Shown piece by piece: positions 27,271-35,255 of a stretch of 64,000 nucleotides of DNA. Location: assembly GCF_017352215.1 (NCBI RefSeq), contig NZ_CP071444.1:124001-188000 (forward strand), given 5' to 3'. Below the pieces are notes generated by a model that saw only the letters and a list, made by a program, of their open reading frames with translations, did not search any database and had not been told where the DNA came from. The stretch is from Alkalibacter rhizosphaerae (GTDB lineage: Bacteria; Bacillota; Clostridia; Eubacteriales; Alkalibacteraceae). The position numbers and the translations under genes are program-made. Within the stretch, counting starts at the first letter, position 1; each line of letters begins with the position of its first letter.

Positions 27271-28818
27271 TCATCTTCCTACAACAGATTTCAAATCTAC
27301 ACCAAGACCTGTTGTCGGGATCCAACTTGTTCCATTGTTGGAATATAGAACTGTTCCGCTATCTCCGACAATAATATAATTTGTTCCACGTGCATGGATA
27401 CTTCTTAAACTGTTTGTTCCAACGTATTGGATACTCCAGTTACTTCCTCCATCAACGGAAGTTAAAATCAAACCATTATCTCCAACCGCAATAAAACTAC
27501 CGTTGAAATATATAACATCATTGATATTTCCAACAGACGCTATTGTACCTGTTGTCCATGTGCTGCCATCGGATGAAGAAACGATTCGTCCATTATCTCC
27601 AACACCGATCAGTAAATTACTGCCACTATACGCACCGGAAGTAATTGCACGCAAGTCATCGCTTATATTCGTCACAGCTTCATTCCATGTAGAGCCGTTT
27701 GAAGAATACAATAATCTTCCGGAATCACCGACGGCATTCAACACATACGTACCAGCAAAGTCGGTAGAAACAATATCGTGAAGGGCATAACTCATACCAG
27801 TATCCGGTGTGCCGGGATCATAGTTGTTCGACCAAAAGCTACCATCCGACGATGAATAGATCCTGCCATCTCTTCCCACTACATAAAACTTCTCATACTG
27901 CGATGACCATGCAACCCCAAGAAGATCTTCCGCTGATACAGACGTTCTGGTCCAAGGTTCTAAGTCATGAGACAGTAAAAACAAACCATCGTCTCCTACT
28001 ACAGCATAAGATGTTCCATTGCTTGCCGATGCGTTGATTACACTTGTAACAAGTCCGTTTAAACCGATCTTAGAAGATCGATCCATCCAAGTAATATCAG
28101 TTATCGTTCCTTCCAATTCAGTAACGAAGACAGATGTATTCCCGATGGCCAAAAAGTCCGGTTGATCTACACGAAACTTTGCTCGCGCCAACTGATCCGG
28201 TTTTCCTGATATGGGGGTTCGTACACGAACGATGAACTCATTACTCAGCAAATGATCATAATAGTAGTTCCATGAATAACTGGGATCCACAGTATTTGGC
28301 AGTGTAAAATTCAAAGATGTATCACTGGAAACCGTTGGAGTGTTGATGGTTGCCAAAACGATACTTCCAAACTTGTCCAACAATTCCACCGTTGTGCTTC
28401 CACTTGTAAAATTTGTATTTTCACCATTCACCACGATTGTTCTGTTCTGATATCCTTCGGATTTAGACGTCGGATCGATGGATATGGTCGGAACCTTTGG
28501 CAAAAACGTGACCAATTTAGAATCCTTGTCTCCAACCGTCTGTTCGGATTCAACCAATCCACCTTCGATGGTAACATCTGTTCCACCAAAATCGATCACC
28601 AAATCCTGACTGGCTCCTGCATCCTTTGTTCCCAATCTCGTTTCGATATCTCCTTGCGCATTGCTATATGCTTCTCCACGATCTCCTGCTCCAAATATCC
28701 AAAGGATGGATGACGTAAAGAGAGAAATGAAAAGTATGGCCATGATCGCAAATACAGCCACCGCAATTACGACCTCGATCAAGGTCATTGCGTCTTTATT
28801 TTTTATCCGTTTTATCAT
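27271..28818 (-). CDS. Modular PilV-type minor pilin with an IPT-like domain and an Asp-box beta-propeller
   Basis: A 515-residue protein, three to four times the size of a usual minor pilin. The leader ends KNKDA/MTLIEVVIAV, with Ala rather than Gly at -1 and Glu at +5, then a hydrophobic helix to ~43. Residues ~109-202 look like an IPT/TIG Ig-like domain (VVNGENTNFTSGSTTVELL). From ~222 to the end there are six clear and one weaker repeats of the type VGDxGxIxxSxDGxxW, the Asp-box pattern of sialidase or YCF48-like propellers. It is likely displayed at the pilus tip as an adhesin or sensor. AGAAGG is seven bases before the ATG at 28818. What the head binds is unknown. Confidence 0.82.
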   Translation of the reverse strand: MIKRIKNKDAMTLIEVVIAVAVFAIMAILFISLFTSSILWIFGAGDRGEAYSNAQGDIETRLGTKDAGASQDLVIDFGGTDVTIEGGLVESEQTVGDKDSKLVTFLPKVPTISIDPTSKSEGYQNRTIVVNGENTNFTSGSTTVELLDKFGSIVLATINTPTVSSDTSLNFTLPNTVDPSYSWNYYYDHLLSNEFIVRVRTPISGKPDQLARAKFRVDQPDFLAIGNTSVFVTELEGTITDITWMDRSSKIGLNGLVTSVINASASNGTSYAVVGDDGLFLLSHDLEPWTRTSVSAEDLLGVAWSSQYEKFYVVGRDGRIYSSSDGSFWSNNYDPGTPDTGMSYALHDIVSTDFAGTYVLNAVGDSGRLLYSSNGSTWNEAVTNISDDLRAITSGAYSGSNLLIGVGDNGRIVSSSDGSTWTTGTIASVGNINDVIYFNGSFIAVGDNGLILTSVDGGSNWSIQYVGTNSLRSIHARGTNYIIVGDSGTVLYSNNGTSWIPTTGLGVDLKSVVGR

Positions 28819-28847
28819 GTTCACACCTTCTAACTGTATACTTGAAT

Positions 28848-29912
28848 TCAATTGATCCATTTATATCCTGTATACCTAACTCCCACACCAGAAGTGTCTA
28901 TGTTGAAACCATCCATGCTGCCGTTGTAAACTATCGTAGTGTAGTTGTGGATCATGACATCTTTTGCAATGATGATCCCATCCAAAACCTTGCTTGGATC
29001 GTTACCTGTGGAATTATTATAATCAACAAGTCGAAGGGGTGCGTAGATACCTACATTTGTAAACGTCAAACCGGAACCTGCCATGCTAAAAGCATCTGTT
29101 CCCATCGCGTAGATGTAAAGTTTTGAACCATCTGCAGTGATCGATCCCTTCAATTCCACAACACCGTCGACATACAGATGCACTTCTCCGCCTCCAGTGA
29201 TCATGATTTTTTCGTTATCATTTCCTAATTTAACGCTGGAAGCATACAAAATCAACTCTTCACCTGCATTGACATTGATCAAATATCCATACTTTTCTTT
29301 TCCGGAGTAAGTGTAATCACTCAAGTCTCCATCGTATGATGCTGGCTCTTCAATGGGCGGCAAGTCCGTTATGGACGTGTGCCCTTCTTCGTATACAACC
29401 TTGTCATTTAAATCGATCTCATCCGTTATGGAAGCTATTTCACCACCAGTAATGGTTGCTCCATTACCGTTACCGTCATTAGATATGATATTCTTTGCCA
29501 ATATTGCAAAATCAAACAAACCACCAAGGGATTCTTCCAGCTGTATCTTGACAATGTCTTTCTTCCCGTTAAAAGTCCCTTCCGAAGTAATAACGATGGC
29601 ACCTGTTGTTGCATCCTCATCGACACTGACTCTAAATTCTCCGTTTCCTATTTGAGAATTTGGTGCAGAAAATCCCGCATCGATCAAGTCATCGGCATCA
29701 TCATTTCCGTCTTGTATCATATATTCCGCAATAGCCTGTGCGCCTGATCGTGCAACATAATATGCTTGCAACTGCTCTTCATTGTGTTTTGCAAATGTAT
29801 TTTCGGATACACTGACCCGCAGGATGGAAACGCCTAATACCATCATGATCATCATGACGACAAGCACCGTAACCAATGCGGATCCTCTGTTTTTATAGAT
29901 ATACTTTTTCAT
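28848..29912 (-). CDS. PilX-like minor pilin with a beta-rich body (first set)
   Basis: A 354-residue protein with the leader KNRG/SALVTVLVVMMIMMV and no Glu at position 5, as in PilX and GspK. The region AKHNEEQLQAYYVARSGAQAIAEYM is the PilX N-terminal domain signature. The remaining ~280 residues carry repeats like VHLYVDGVVELKGSITADGS and LYIYAMGT, suggesting a beta-solenoid. GGAGG lies before the ATG at 29912. It is the first gene of the set and would start tip assembly for the propeller pilin. Its paralogue in the second set ends at 23561. Confidence 0.8.
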   Translation of the reverse strand: MKKYIYKNRGSALVTVLVVMMIMMVLGVSILRVSVSENTFAKHNEEQLQAYYVARSGAQAIAEYMIQDGNDDADDLIDAGFSAPNSQIGNGEFRVSVDEDATTGAIVITSEGTFNGKKDIVKIQLEESLGGLFDFAILAKNIISNDGNGNGATITGGEIASITDEIDLNDKVVYEEGHTSITDLPPIEEPASYDGDLSDYTYSGKEKYGYLINVNAGEELILYASSVKLGNDNEKIMITGGGEVHLYVDGVVELKGSITADGSKLYIYAMGTDAFSMAGSGLTFTNVGIYAPLRLVDYNNSTGNDPSKVLDGIIIAKDVMIHNYTTIVYNGSMDGFNIDTSGVGVRYTGYKWIN

Positions 29913-29952
29913 TTCGATTCCTCCTCGAAATAACATCCACTTTATCGTAAAC

Positions 29953-29958
29953 ATTATA
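29953..29958 (-). promoter_or_regulatory. Possible -10 box for the first minor-pilin set
   Basis: A perfect TATAAT on the minus strand lies 40 bases before the PilX-like ATG. The -35 position (29976-29981, TGTTTT) is weak and overlaps the T run of the terminator just upstream. Confidence 0.4.
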
Positions 29959-29969
29959 CCCCAAATTTA

Positions 29970-29999
29970 TAAAAAAAAACAGCAATCAAAATTTGCTGT
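29970..29999 (-). terminator. Terminator upstream of the first minor-pilin set
   Basis: A 7-bp stem (29993-29999 with 29979-29985, ACAGCAA type) with a seven-base loop is followed by nine T on the minus strand. It ends transcripts coming from the pilin side and directly follows the 71-codon open frame. Confidence 0.8.
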
Positions 30000-30004
30000 C
30001 TAAA

Positions 30005-30220
30005 TCAAGGATCTTTTATGGCTAATGCAACAATAGAATAAGTCATTTCAAACTTTTCCTCTCGAACTAACTTAGTAGAATCCTTAATGGAATTCTTTAA
30101 AAGTATATATTTTGATTTAATTTGGTATTTATCATAATCGGTGATTGTCAAATTGGTTGTCGTTTCTCTTATGAATCGATTCAGCCAAAAAACTTGTTCT
30201 ATGGTACAGTTATGAACCAA
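30005..30220 (-). other. 71-codon open frame, possibly a gene remnant
   Basis: The frame opens with TTG after an in-frame TAG about ten bases upstream and ends at 30005, five bases before the terminator stem. It has no clear ribosome site. The peptide (FIRETTTNLTITDYDKYQ, then REEKFEMTYSIVALAIKDP) is not recognised. The close fit to a strong terminator suggests it is the 3' end of something once transcribed; a short translated gene is possible but unsupported. Confidence 0.3.
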
Positions 30221-30739
30221 TCTAACTATCTATCTGGATTTTTTACCTTTGCAACTTCCAGTATTGCTCTCTGTTTGCCAAAGAATTGGTGTCGAGATTT
30301 CTTAGTCTATTATTCTTCTACATAATCGCGATAATTAATTTTCCCAAAATATCTTATTATCTAAGAATTACTTGAAATCAATGTGATATATTCCTTGATA
30401 ATTAATTAGCTTATGAAAAGCCTTGTTTGCCCAAGGCTTCGAAGTTCTTTTTCTTCTATTTGATCAATTTGTCTTAAAATTCTTTACTGTAGGTAGCCAC
30501 GGAATTCTTCACTCTTGACCACTTGCATAGCATATAATATTTTGATCACCTGACAGATATCCAAACTAAGGGGCAATAATTTTGTTAGATTTCTTCAGTC
30601 ATAAAATTTATTAAAACAAATGACCCCTGTTTATTTCAAGGATCACTTGTCAATTGATATTTTAAATTTTCCTTTAATCACTTTTCACTTCTTAGTATGG
30701 TTTGATGTTTTGATCTAAAAAATCTTTATCACTATAAAC
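30221..30739. other. AT-rich intergenic stretch without a recognisable gene
   Basis: About 520 bases with many stop codons in all frames. On the minus strand short open pieces occur, for example codons around 30594-30484 ending EEFRGYLQ then TAA, which look like a decayed coding sequence but match nothing recognised. A hairpin lies at 30418-30439. With the frame at 30005-30220, this makes an ~800-base gap between the major pilin gene and the first minor-pilin set. Confidence 0.5.
30418..30439 (-). terminator. Weak hairpin, possible end of the major pilin transcript
   Basis: A 7-bp stem (30433-30439 with 30418-30424, AAGCCTT type) has an eight-base loop and is followed on the minus strand by only four T. 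It is the first hairpin noticed downstream of pilA, some 300 bases after its stop. Confidence 0.4.
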
Positions 30740-31084
30740 CTATGGCCTAGCTGGTGTTGTTCCAGTTAAATTACCATTAGCATCTACGGCAATTGCGGTA
30801 ATGGCATTCCCATCTGACCAAGCAGAACCTGGTTCTAAATAATTTGGTTCCAAATCAGCTAATGCTGGAATCGCACCATTATTATCTGCCATATACAAAG
30901 TAACAGCGCTTTGTATCACTCGCTCAGTCGCATCATCAGCAGTAGTTCTAGCATTGTTAAGTGTACCAAGAAATCTAGGTACTGCTATTATTGCTAAAAT
31001 AGCCAAAATCGCAATTACAACGATCAACTCAATAAGCGTGAAACCTTTTCTGTTCTTAAACAATTTCTTTCGGATGCTTAACAT
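30740..31084 (-). CDS. pilA: Major type IV pilin
   Basis: A 114-residue prepilin with the textbook leader NRKG/FTLIELIVVIA, Glu at position 5 and a hydrophobic helix to ~40. The body is short, with ARTTADDATERVIQSAVTLYMADN and a C-terminal beta region ending TTPARP. No Cys pair is present, so there is no disulfide-bounded D region. GGGGGA precedes the ATG. It has its own strong promoter with an overlapping dyad, which fits a highly expressed main subunit. It lies between pilC and the minor pilins. Confidence 0.9.
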   Translation of the reverse strand: MLSIRKKLFKNRKGFTLIELIVVIAILAILAIIAVPRFLGTLNNARTTADDATERVIQSAVTLYMADNNGAIPALADLEPNYLEPGSAWSDGNAITAIAVDANGNLTGTTPARP

Positions 31085-31122
31085 TATTATTCCCCCTAAT
31101 TTAAATTTATGAAACTAAATTT

Positions 31123-31154
31123 CTATGACAATTATATATCCATAATTATCATAG
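31123..31154. promoter_or_regulatory. Dyad overlapping the pilA promoter, candidate operator
   Basis: CTATGACAATTAT (31123-31135) and ATAATTATCATAG (31142-31154) form an inverted repeat of 13 bases with one mismatch and a six-base gap. It spans from about the start point to the inner edge of the -35 box. A bound dimeric regulator here would block RNA polymerase. The protein is not known. Confidence 0.55.
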
Positions 31155-31159
31155 TTCAA
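31131..31159 (-). promoter_or_regulatory. Promoter of pilA
   Basis: TTGAAC (31159-31154) and a perfect TATAAT (31136-31131) are 17 bases apart on the minus strand. The expected start near 31124 gives a ~40-base leader, too short for a riboswitch. Confidence 0.75.
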
Positions 31160-31176
31160 TCATTATTTTGTAATTT

Positions 31177-32391
31177 TTATGAAATAATGCTATAAAGATC
31201 GAACATTGGAAGAAGCATACTGATAATTATAAAGGCTACGATGATCCCTAAAACGACGATGATGATCGGCTCGAGGATGGTGGTCAGCTGGCTGATAGCG
31301 GTGTCCACTTCCGTTTCATAGAAGTCAGAAACTTTGCCAAGAACGTAATCCAAAGTTCCGGAAGTTTCCCCTACCTCAACCATCTGGTACACCAAGGGCG
31401 GGAATGCTCCGTTGTTTTCCATGCTGGCTCCTAGACCAAATCCTTTTCGGATCCCGTCTTTGACATCCCACAGGCTTTCTCGAATGTACTCGTTGCCTAC
31501 GACTTTTTCCACGATATCCACTGCCTGGATAATATCAACCCCTGCAGTCAACATGACTTCCATGTTGCTGGCAAATCGGTTCATGGCGATCTTGTTGTTC
31601 AACTCTCCGAATGCGGGGATTTTCAACTTGATCTCATCTACCTTGAGACGTCCCTGCTTTGTACTGACATATCGCCTATACAATAGGATGGCAGCACCAA
31701 TAACCAAAATATATACATACCAGAAATTTTTAATGCTGTCACTAATAGCTATGAGTGCTTTTGTAGGTCCCGGCAGCTCCGCATCAAAGGATGCAAACAT
31801 GGTAACGAAGGTCGGCACCACGAAAGTAAGCAGTAAGATAACCACGGAAACGGCGACTATGGATACGACGATCGGGTAGGTGATGGCGCTCTTCACCTTC
31901 TGGTTGATTCGGTATTCCTTTTCAAAGTGGTAGGCCATCTTGTCCATGACTTCATCCAGGTTTCCGCTGACCTCCCCCGTTTCGATCATGTTGACCAGAA
32001 TGCTTGGGAAGATTTTAGGCTCCTTTGCAAAGGCACTAGATAGACTGTTCCCCTTTTGCACGTCTTCGTGCAAGGCTTCCACTACTCTTTGGAGTTTTTT
32101 GTTCGTAGATTGTTTCTTTAAAATATCCAAGCTGTCCACTACCGTGATGCCGGAGCGGAGCGTTGTAGCAAATTGTCGGCAAAATAATGCCAGATCCCTC
32201 AACTTCACTTTTTTTTCAAAGAATGTGACATCCGTGCTCAACTTGCTCTTTTGTCGTTCTTCTTTTATTTCCACCGGAATGTAGCGCTTCTCCCGGATCA
32301 GGCCGACGACCTCGTCCTGGGTTGCGGCTTCAAAGGTACCCTTGATGGTTTTTCCGTTCATGTCTTTGGCCGTATAAGAATATGTTGCCAT
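31177..32391 (-). CDS. pilC: Type IV pilus platform protein PilC
   Basis: A 404-residue inner-membrane protein of the GspF family, which turns under the motor ATPases to add or remove pilins. Two GspF domains are visible, each starting with a helix bundle (FCRQFATTLRSGITVVDSL and FASNMEVMLTAGVDIIQAV), with membrane helices near 170-190, 220-240 and at the C-terminus. A run of six G precedes the ATG. It follows pilT by 22 bases and ends ~90 bases before the pilA start, inside which the pilA promoter lies. Confidence 0.94.
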   Translation of the reverse strand: MATYSYTAKDMNGKTIKGTFEAATQDEVVGLIREKRYIPVEIKEERQKSKLSTDVTFFEKKVKLRDLALFCRQFATTLRSGITVVDSLDILKKQSTNKKLQRVVEALHEDVQKGNSLSSAFAKEPKIFPSILVNMIETGEVSGNLDEVMDKMAYHFEKEYRINQKVKSAITYPIVVSIVAVSVVILLLTFVVPTFVTMFASFDAELPGPTKALIAISDSIKNFWYVYILVIGAAILLYRRYVSTKQGRLKVDEIKLKIPAFGELNNKIAMNRFASNMEVMLTAGVDIIQAVDIVEKVVGNEYIRESLWDVKDGIRKGFGLGASMENNGAFPPLVYQMVEVGETSGTLDYVLGKVSDFYETEVDTAISQLTTILEPIIIVVLGIIVAFIIISMLLPMFDLYSIIS

Positions 32392-32413
32392 GTTGCGATC
32401 CCCCCTTTTTTTC

Positions 32414-33478
32414 CTATACCATCATGCGTTTTCGCATGGCTTCCTGGTCTACGGAGTAGAACAGGGCATTGTCCATGCTGATGACTCCTTTGGAATACAG
32501 ATCATATAAATAGCTGTCCATGGTGACCATGCCTGCTTTGCCACTCATTTGGAGTATGGAATTGATCTGGTGGTTCTTTCCTTCCCGGATCAGGTTTCGG
32601 ATAGCTGGGTTGGCGATCATGATCTCCAAGGCCACGATCCGTCCATGTCCGCTTTTCTTGGCCAACAACTGTTGGGATACAACGGACTGGATGACGCTTG
32701 CCATCTGGGTCCGTACCTGTTGCTGCTGATGAGGCGGAAAGACGTCGATGACCCGGTCAATGGTCTTGGCGGCACCAATGGTGTGCAGGGTGGATAGGAC
32801 CAAGTGGCCTGTTTCTGCCGCCGTCAGTGCAATGGCGATGGAATCCAGGTCCCGCATCTCCCCTACCAGAATGACATCCGGGTCTTCCCGAAGGGCGGCT
32901 CGTAGAGCATCCTGATAGCTGGTGGTGTCCTGGCCGATCTCCCGTTGGTTGACCATGCTTTTTTTGTGACGGTGAAGGTATTCGATGGGATCCTCCAAGG
33001 TCAGGATATGGGCGCTTCGCTCGCTATTGATGATGTCGATCATGGAGGCCAGGGTGGTGGATTTACCACTACCGGTAGGACCCGTAACCAAAATCAATCC
33101 CTTGTTGATCCTCGTCAGTTGTTCCATGGTCTTTGGCAGGTTCAACTCTGCCATGGTTGGGATCCCGGAACCGATGACCCGTAGAGCTACGGTATAGCTG
33201 GTCCGCTGCTTGAAGGCGTTGACCCGGAACCGTCCGTACCCGGACCAGGAATAGGAGAAGTCCACTTGTCCCGTTTCTTCCAGGGCTTTTCTCTGGCTGT
33301 CGTTTACCATGGCCGTTGCCAGCTGTTTCGTCTCGTCCTGGGTATAGGGAGCAATGTCCCATAAAGGATGGAGCTCTCCGTCGATTCGGATCATGGGTGG
33401 CAGCCCTACAGTGATGTGCAGGTCGGAAGCCTTGCTTTCAATAGTCGCTTTGAGCAGTTGGTCGATATCGTTTTTCAT
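32414..33478 (-). CDS. pilT: Twitching motility ATPase PilT
   Basis: A 354-residue hexameric retraction ATPase. Walker A is GPTGSGKSTTLASM, the Asp box and Walker B are in LTLEDPIEYLH and VILVGEMRDLDSI, the His box in HLVLSTLHTIGA, and AIRNLIREGKNHQI is the PilT-type C-terminal motif. Its presence shows that the pilus can retract and separates this locus from competence-only comG systems. ATG at 33478 has GAGGTG upstream; a GTG three codons earlier is less likely. It lies 13 bases after pilB. Confidence 0.95.
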   Translation of the reverse strand: MKNDIDQLLKATIESKASDLHITVGLPPMIRIDGELHPLWDIAPYTQDETKQLATAMVNDSQRKALEETGQVDFSYSWSGYGRFRVNAFKQRTSYTVALRVIGSGIPTMAELNLPKTMEQLTRINKGLILVTGPTGSGKSTTLASMIDIINSERSAHILTLEDPIEYLHRHKKSMVNQREIGQDTTSYQDALRAALREDPDVILVGEMRDLDSIAIALTAAETGHLVLSTLHTIGAAKTIDRVIDVFPPHQQQQVRTQMASVIQSVVSQQLLAKKSGHGRIVALEIMIANPAIRNLIREGKNHQINSILQMSGKAGMVTMDSYLYDLYSKGVISMDNALFYSVDQEAMRKRMMV

Positions 33479-33491
33479 TTGCTTCACCTCG

Positions 33492-35180
33492 TCATTCTGA
33501 TGTAAAGAACGTGATTTCCAGTGTTTCTTCGATGGATGTGACTCCTTGAAGGATCAAATCCCTGGCGTTTTCCATAAGGGGGATCATGCCGTCCGCCTTT
33601 GCCTGGTCCAGCAATTGGTCGTAAGTGGCGCCGGTTGTGATCATTTCCCTCATGTTCCGGTTGATTTTGAGCACTTCATGGATTCCCATACGTCCCTTAT
33701 ACCCAGTATTGTTGCATGCAATACACCCTTTTGGTTTAAATATGATAATTTTTTCACCCGGATCCACTCCAAGCATCTTCTTTTCGTGGTCGTTGGGCTC
33801 GTATTCTTCTTTGCATTTGACGCAAAGTTTCCGGATCAAACGCTGGGAAATGATGCCGTACAGGGAGGACGATACCAGGTAAGGGGGTATCCCCATGTCC
33901 ACCAGACGACTGATGGTGCTGGCTGCGTCGTTGGTGTGGATGGTACTGAAGACCAAGTGGCCTGTGATGGAGGACCGGATGGCGATCTCTGCCGTCTCCA
34001 CGTCACGGATCTCCCCGATCATGATGATGTCCGGGTCCTGCCTTAAGATGGAGCGAAGGCCACTGACAAAAGTCAAACCTGCTTTTACGTTGACCTGGAC
34101 CTGGTTGATCCCGTCCAGCTTGTACTCTACCGGATCTTCCACCGTAACGATGTTATCCGTCATGGTGTTCAGGTTGCGTATGAGTGTATACAAGGTGGTG
34201 GACTTACCGCTTCCGGTAGGGCCCGTCACCAAAATAATGCCGTAAGGTGCAGAGATGAAATCTTGGATCATGGGCATCTCTTTCTCTGTAAATCCCAGAT
34301 CGGACATCCGCATTTGAAATTGGGCTTGGTCCAGGATCCGAATGACCACTTTTTCCCCATAGATGGTGGGAAGGATGGAAACCCGAAAGTCGATGTCCCG
34401 GTTGTCGATGCGCATGACAATGGCCCCGTCCTGGGGGATCCGCCGTTCTGCGATGTTCAGATCAGAAATGATCTTGATCCGGCTGACAATGGCGTTGTGG
34501 GTACGGACATCCAGCTTCATCATTTCCAGCAGGACCCCGTCCACCCGCATCCGGACACGGATCCGGTCGGCAAAAGGTTCGATGTGGATGTCACTGGCTT
34601 TGCTGCGCACCCCTGTTTCAATGATGTTGTTGACCAGACGCACCACGGGAGCGTTGTTGATCTGCTCCATGTTGTCTGCCGTGGTCTGGTCCAACTCCTC
34701 CAGGCTTTGGGACCGGTTGAATTCCTCCACGGCCCGGGCGGCGTCGTCCGTATTGTAGAAACGTTCGATCAGGTCGATGATCTCCCGCTTTGTAGCAATG
34801 AGTGGAATGATGTGCTTTTTCGTCACCAGGCGAAGGTTGTCCAATGCGATGATGTCCAGCGGATCATTGATGGCCACCACCAGGTTGTCCATGGTGTCGT
34901 AAAAAAGCGGAACGGTTACATGCTTCTTAGCCAGCACGTAAGGAATGGACTTGACTGCTTCCTTGTCCACAAAAGTATTTTCAAAATCCACCCGGGAGAT
35001 CCCCAACTGCTGCTTCAGGGCCTCGATGATGTCGTCTTCATCCACATACCCTTCTTCCACCAGAAGTTCTCCCAGCTTGTTTTTCTTTGCCTGTTGAAGC
35101 TTGATGGCTTCCGTCAGTTGTTCTTCCGTCAATTTTCCGCTGGAAACCAGGATGTCTCCGATCCTCTTTACGCTTCTCAT
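33492..35180 (-). CDS. pilB: Type IV pilus extension ATPase PilB
   Basis: A 562-residue GspE-type ATPase that powers pilin addition. An N-terminal MshEN/GspE N-domain (ILVSSGKLTEEQLTEAI and DEDDIIEALKQQLG) is followed by Walker A GPTGSGKSTTLYTL, VEDPVEYKLDG, Walker B IIMIGEIRDVET, the zinc Cys set (CVKCKEEY and CIACNNTG) and a short C-terminal domain. AAGGTGAGG precedes the ATG. MshEN domains can bind c-di-GMP in some relatives; whether this one does cannot be seen. It begins the pilB-pilT-pilC unit. Confidence 0.95.
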   Translation of the reverse strand: MRSVKRIGDILVSSGKLTEEQLTEAIKLQQAKKNKLGELLVEEGYVDEDDIIEALKQQLGISRVDFENTFVDKEAVKSIPYVLAKKHVTVPLFYDTMDNLVVAINDPLDIIALDNLRLVTKKHIIPLIATKREIIDLIERFYNTDDAARAVEEFNRSQSLEELDQTTADNMEQINNAPVVRLVNNIIETGVRSKASDIHIEPFADRIRVRMRVDGVLLEMMKLDVRTHNAIVSRIKIISDLNIAERRIPQDGAIVMRIDNRDIDFRVSILPTIYGEKVVIRILDQAQFQMRMSDLGFTEKEMPMIQDFISAPYGIILVTGPTGSGKSTTLYTLIRNLNTMTDNIVTVEDPVEYKLDGINQVQVNVKAGLTFVSGLRSILRQDPDIIMIGEIRDVETAEIAIRSSITGHLVFSTIHTNDAASTISRLVDMGIPPYLVSSSLYGIISQRLIRKLCVKCKEEYEPNDHEKKMLGVDPGEKIIIFKPKGCIACNNTGYKGRMGIHEVLKINRNMREMITTGATYDQLLDQAKADGMIPLMENARDLILQGVTSIEETLEITFFTSE

Positions 35181-35217
35181 TGCCTCACCTTCATTCCGTT
35201 TCAGTCTGCTTGTTATT

Positions 35218-35245
35218 ATTATACCACGATTTATAAAAATGCAAA
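35218..35245 (-). promoter_or_regulatory. Promoter of pilB-pilT-pilC
   Basis: On the minus strand TTTGCA (35245-35240) and a perfect TATAAT (35223-35218) are 16 bases apart, 38 bases before the pilB ATG. It lies just inside the gap after mgsA. Confidence 0.6.
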
Positions 35246-35255
35246 ATTTTATATA

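Noticed and set aside
31085-31130. c-di-GMP or other riboswitch ahead of pilA
   Set aside because: The promoter leaves only ~40 bases of leader, too short for a known riboswitch.
30740-35180. Competence (comG-type) pseudopilus instead of a type IV pilus
   Set aside because: PilT, PilM, PilN, PilO and multiple minor pilins are present, which comG operons lack.
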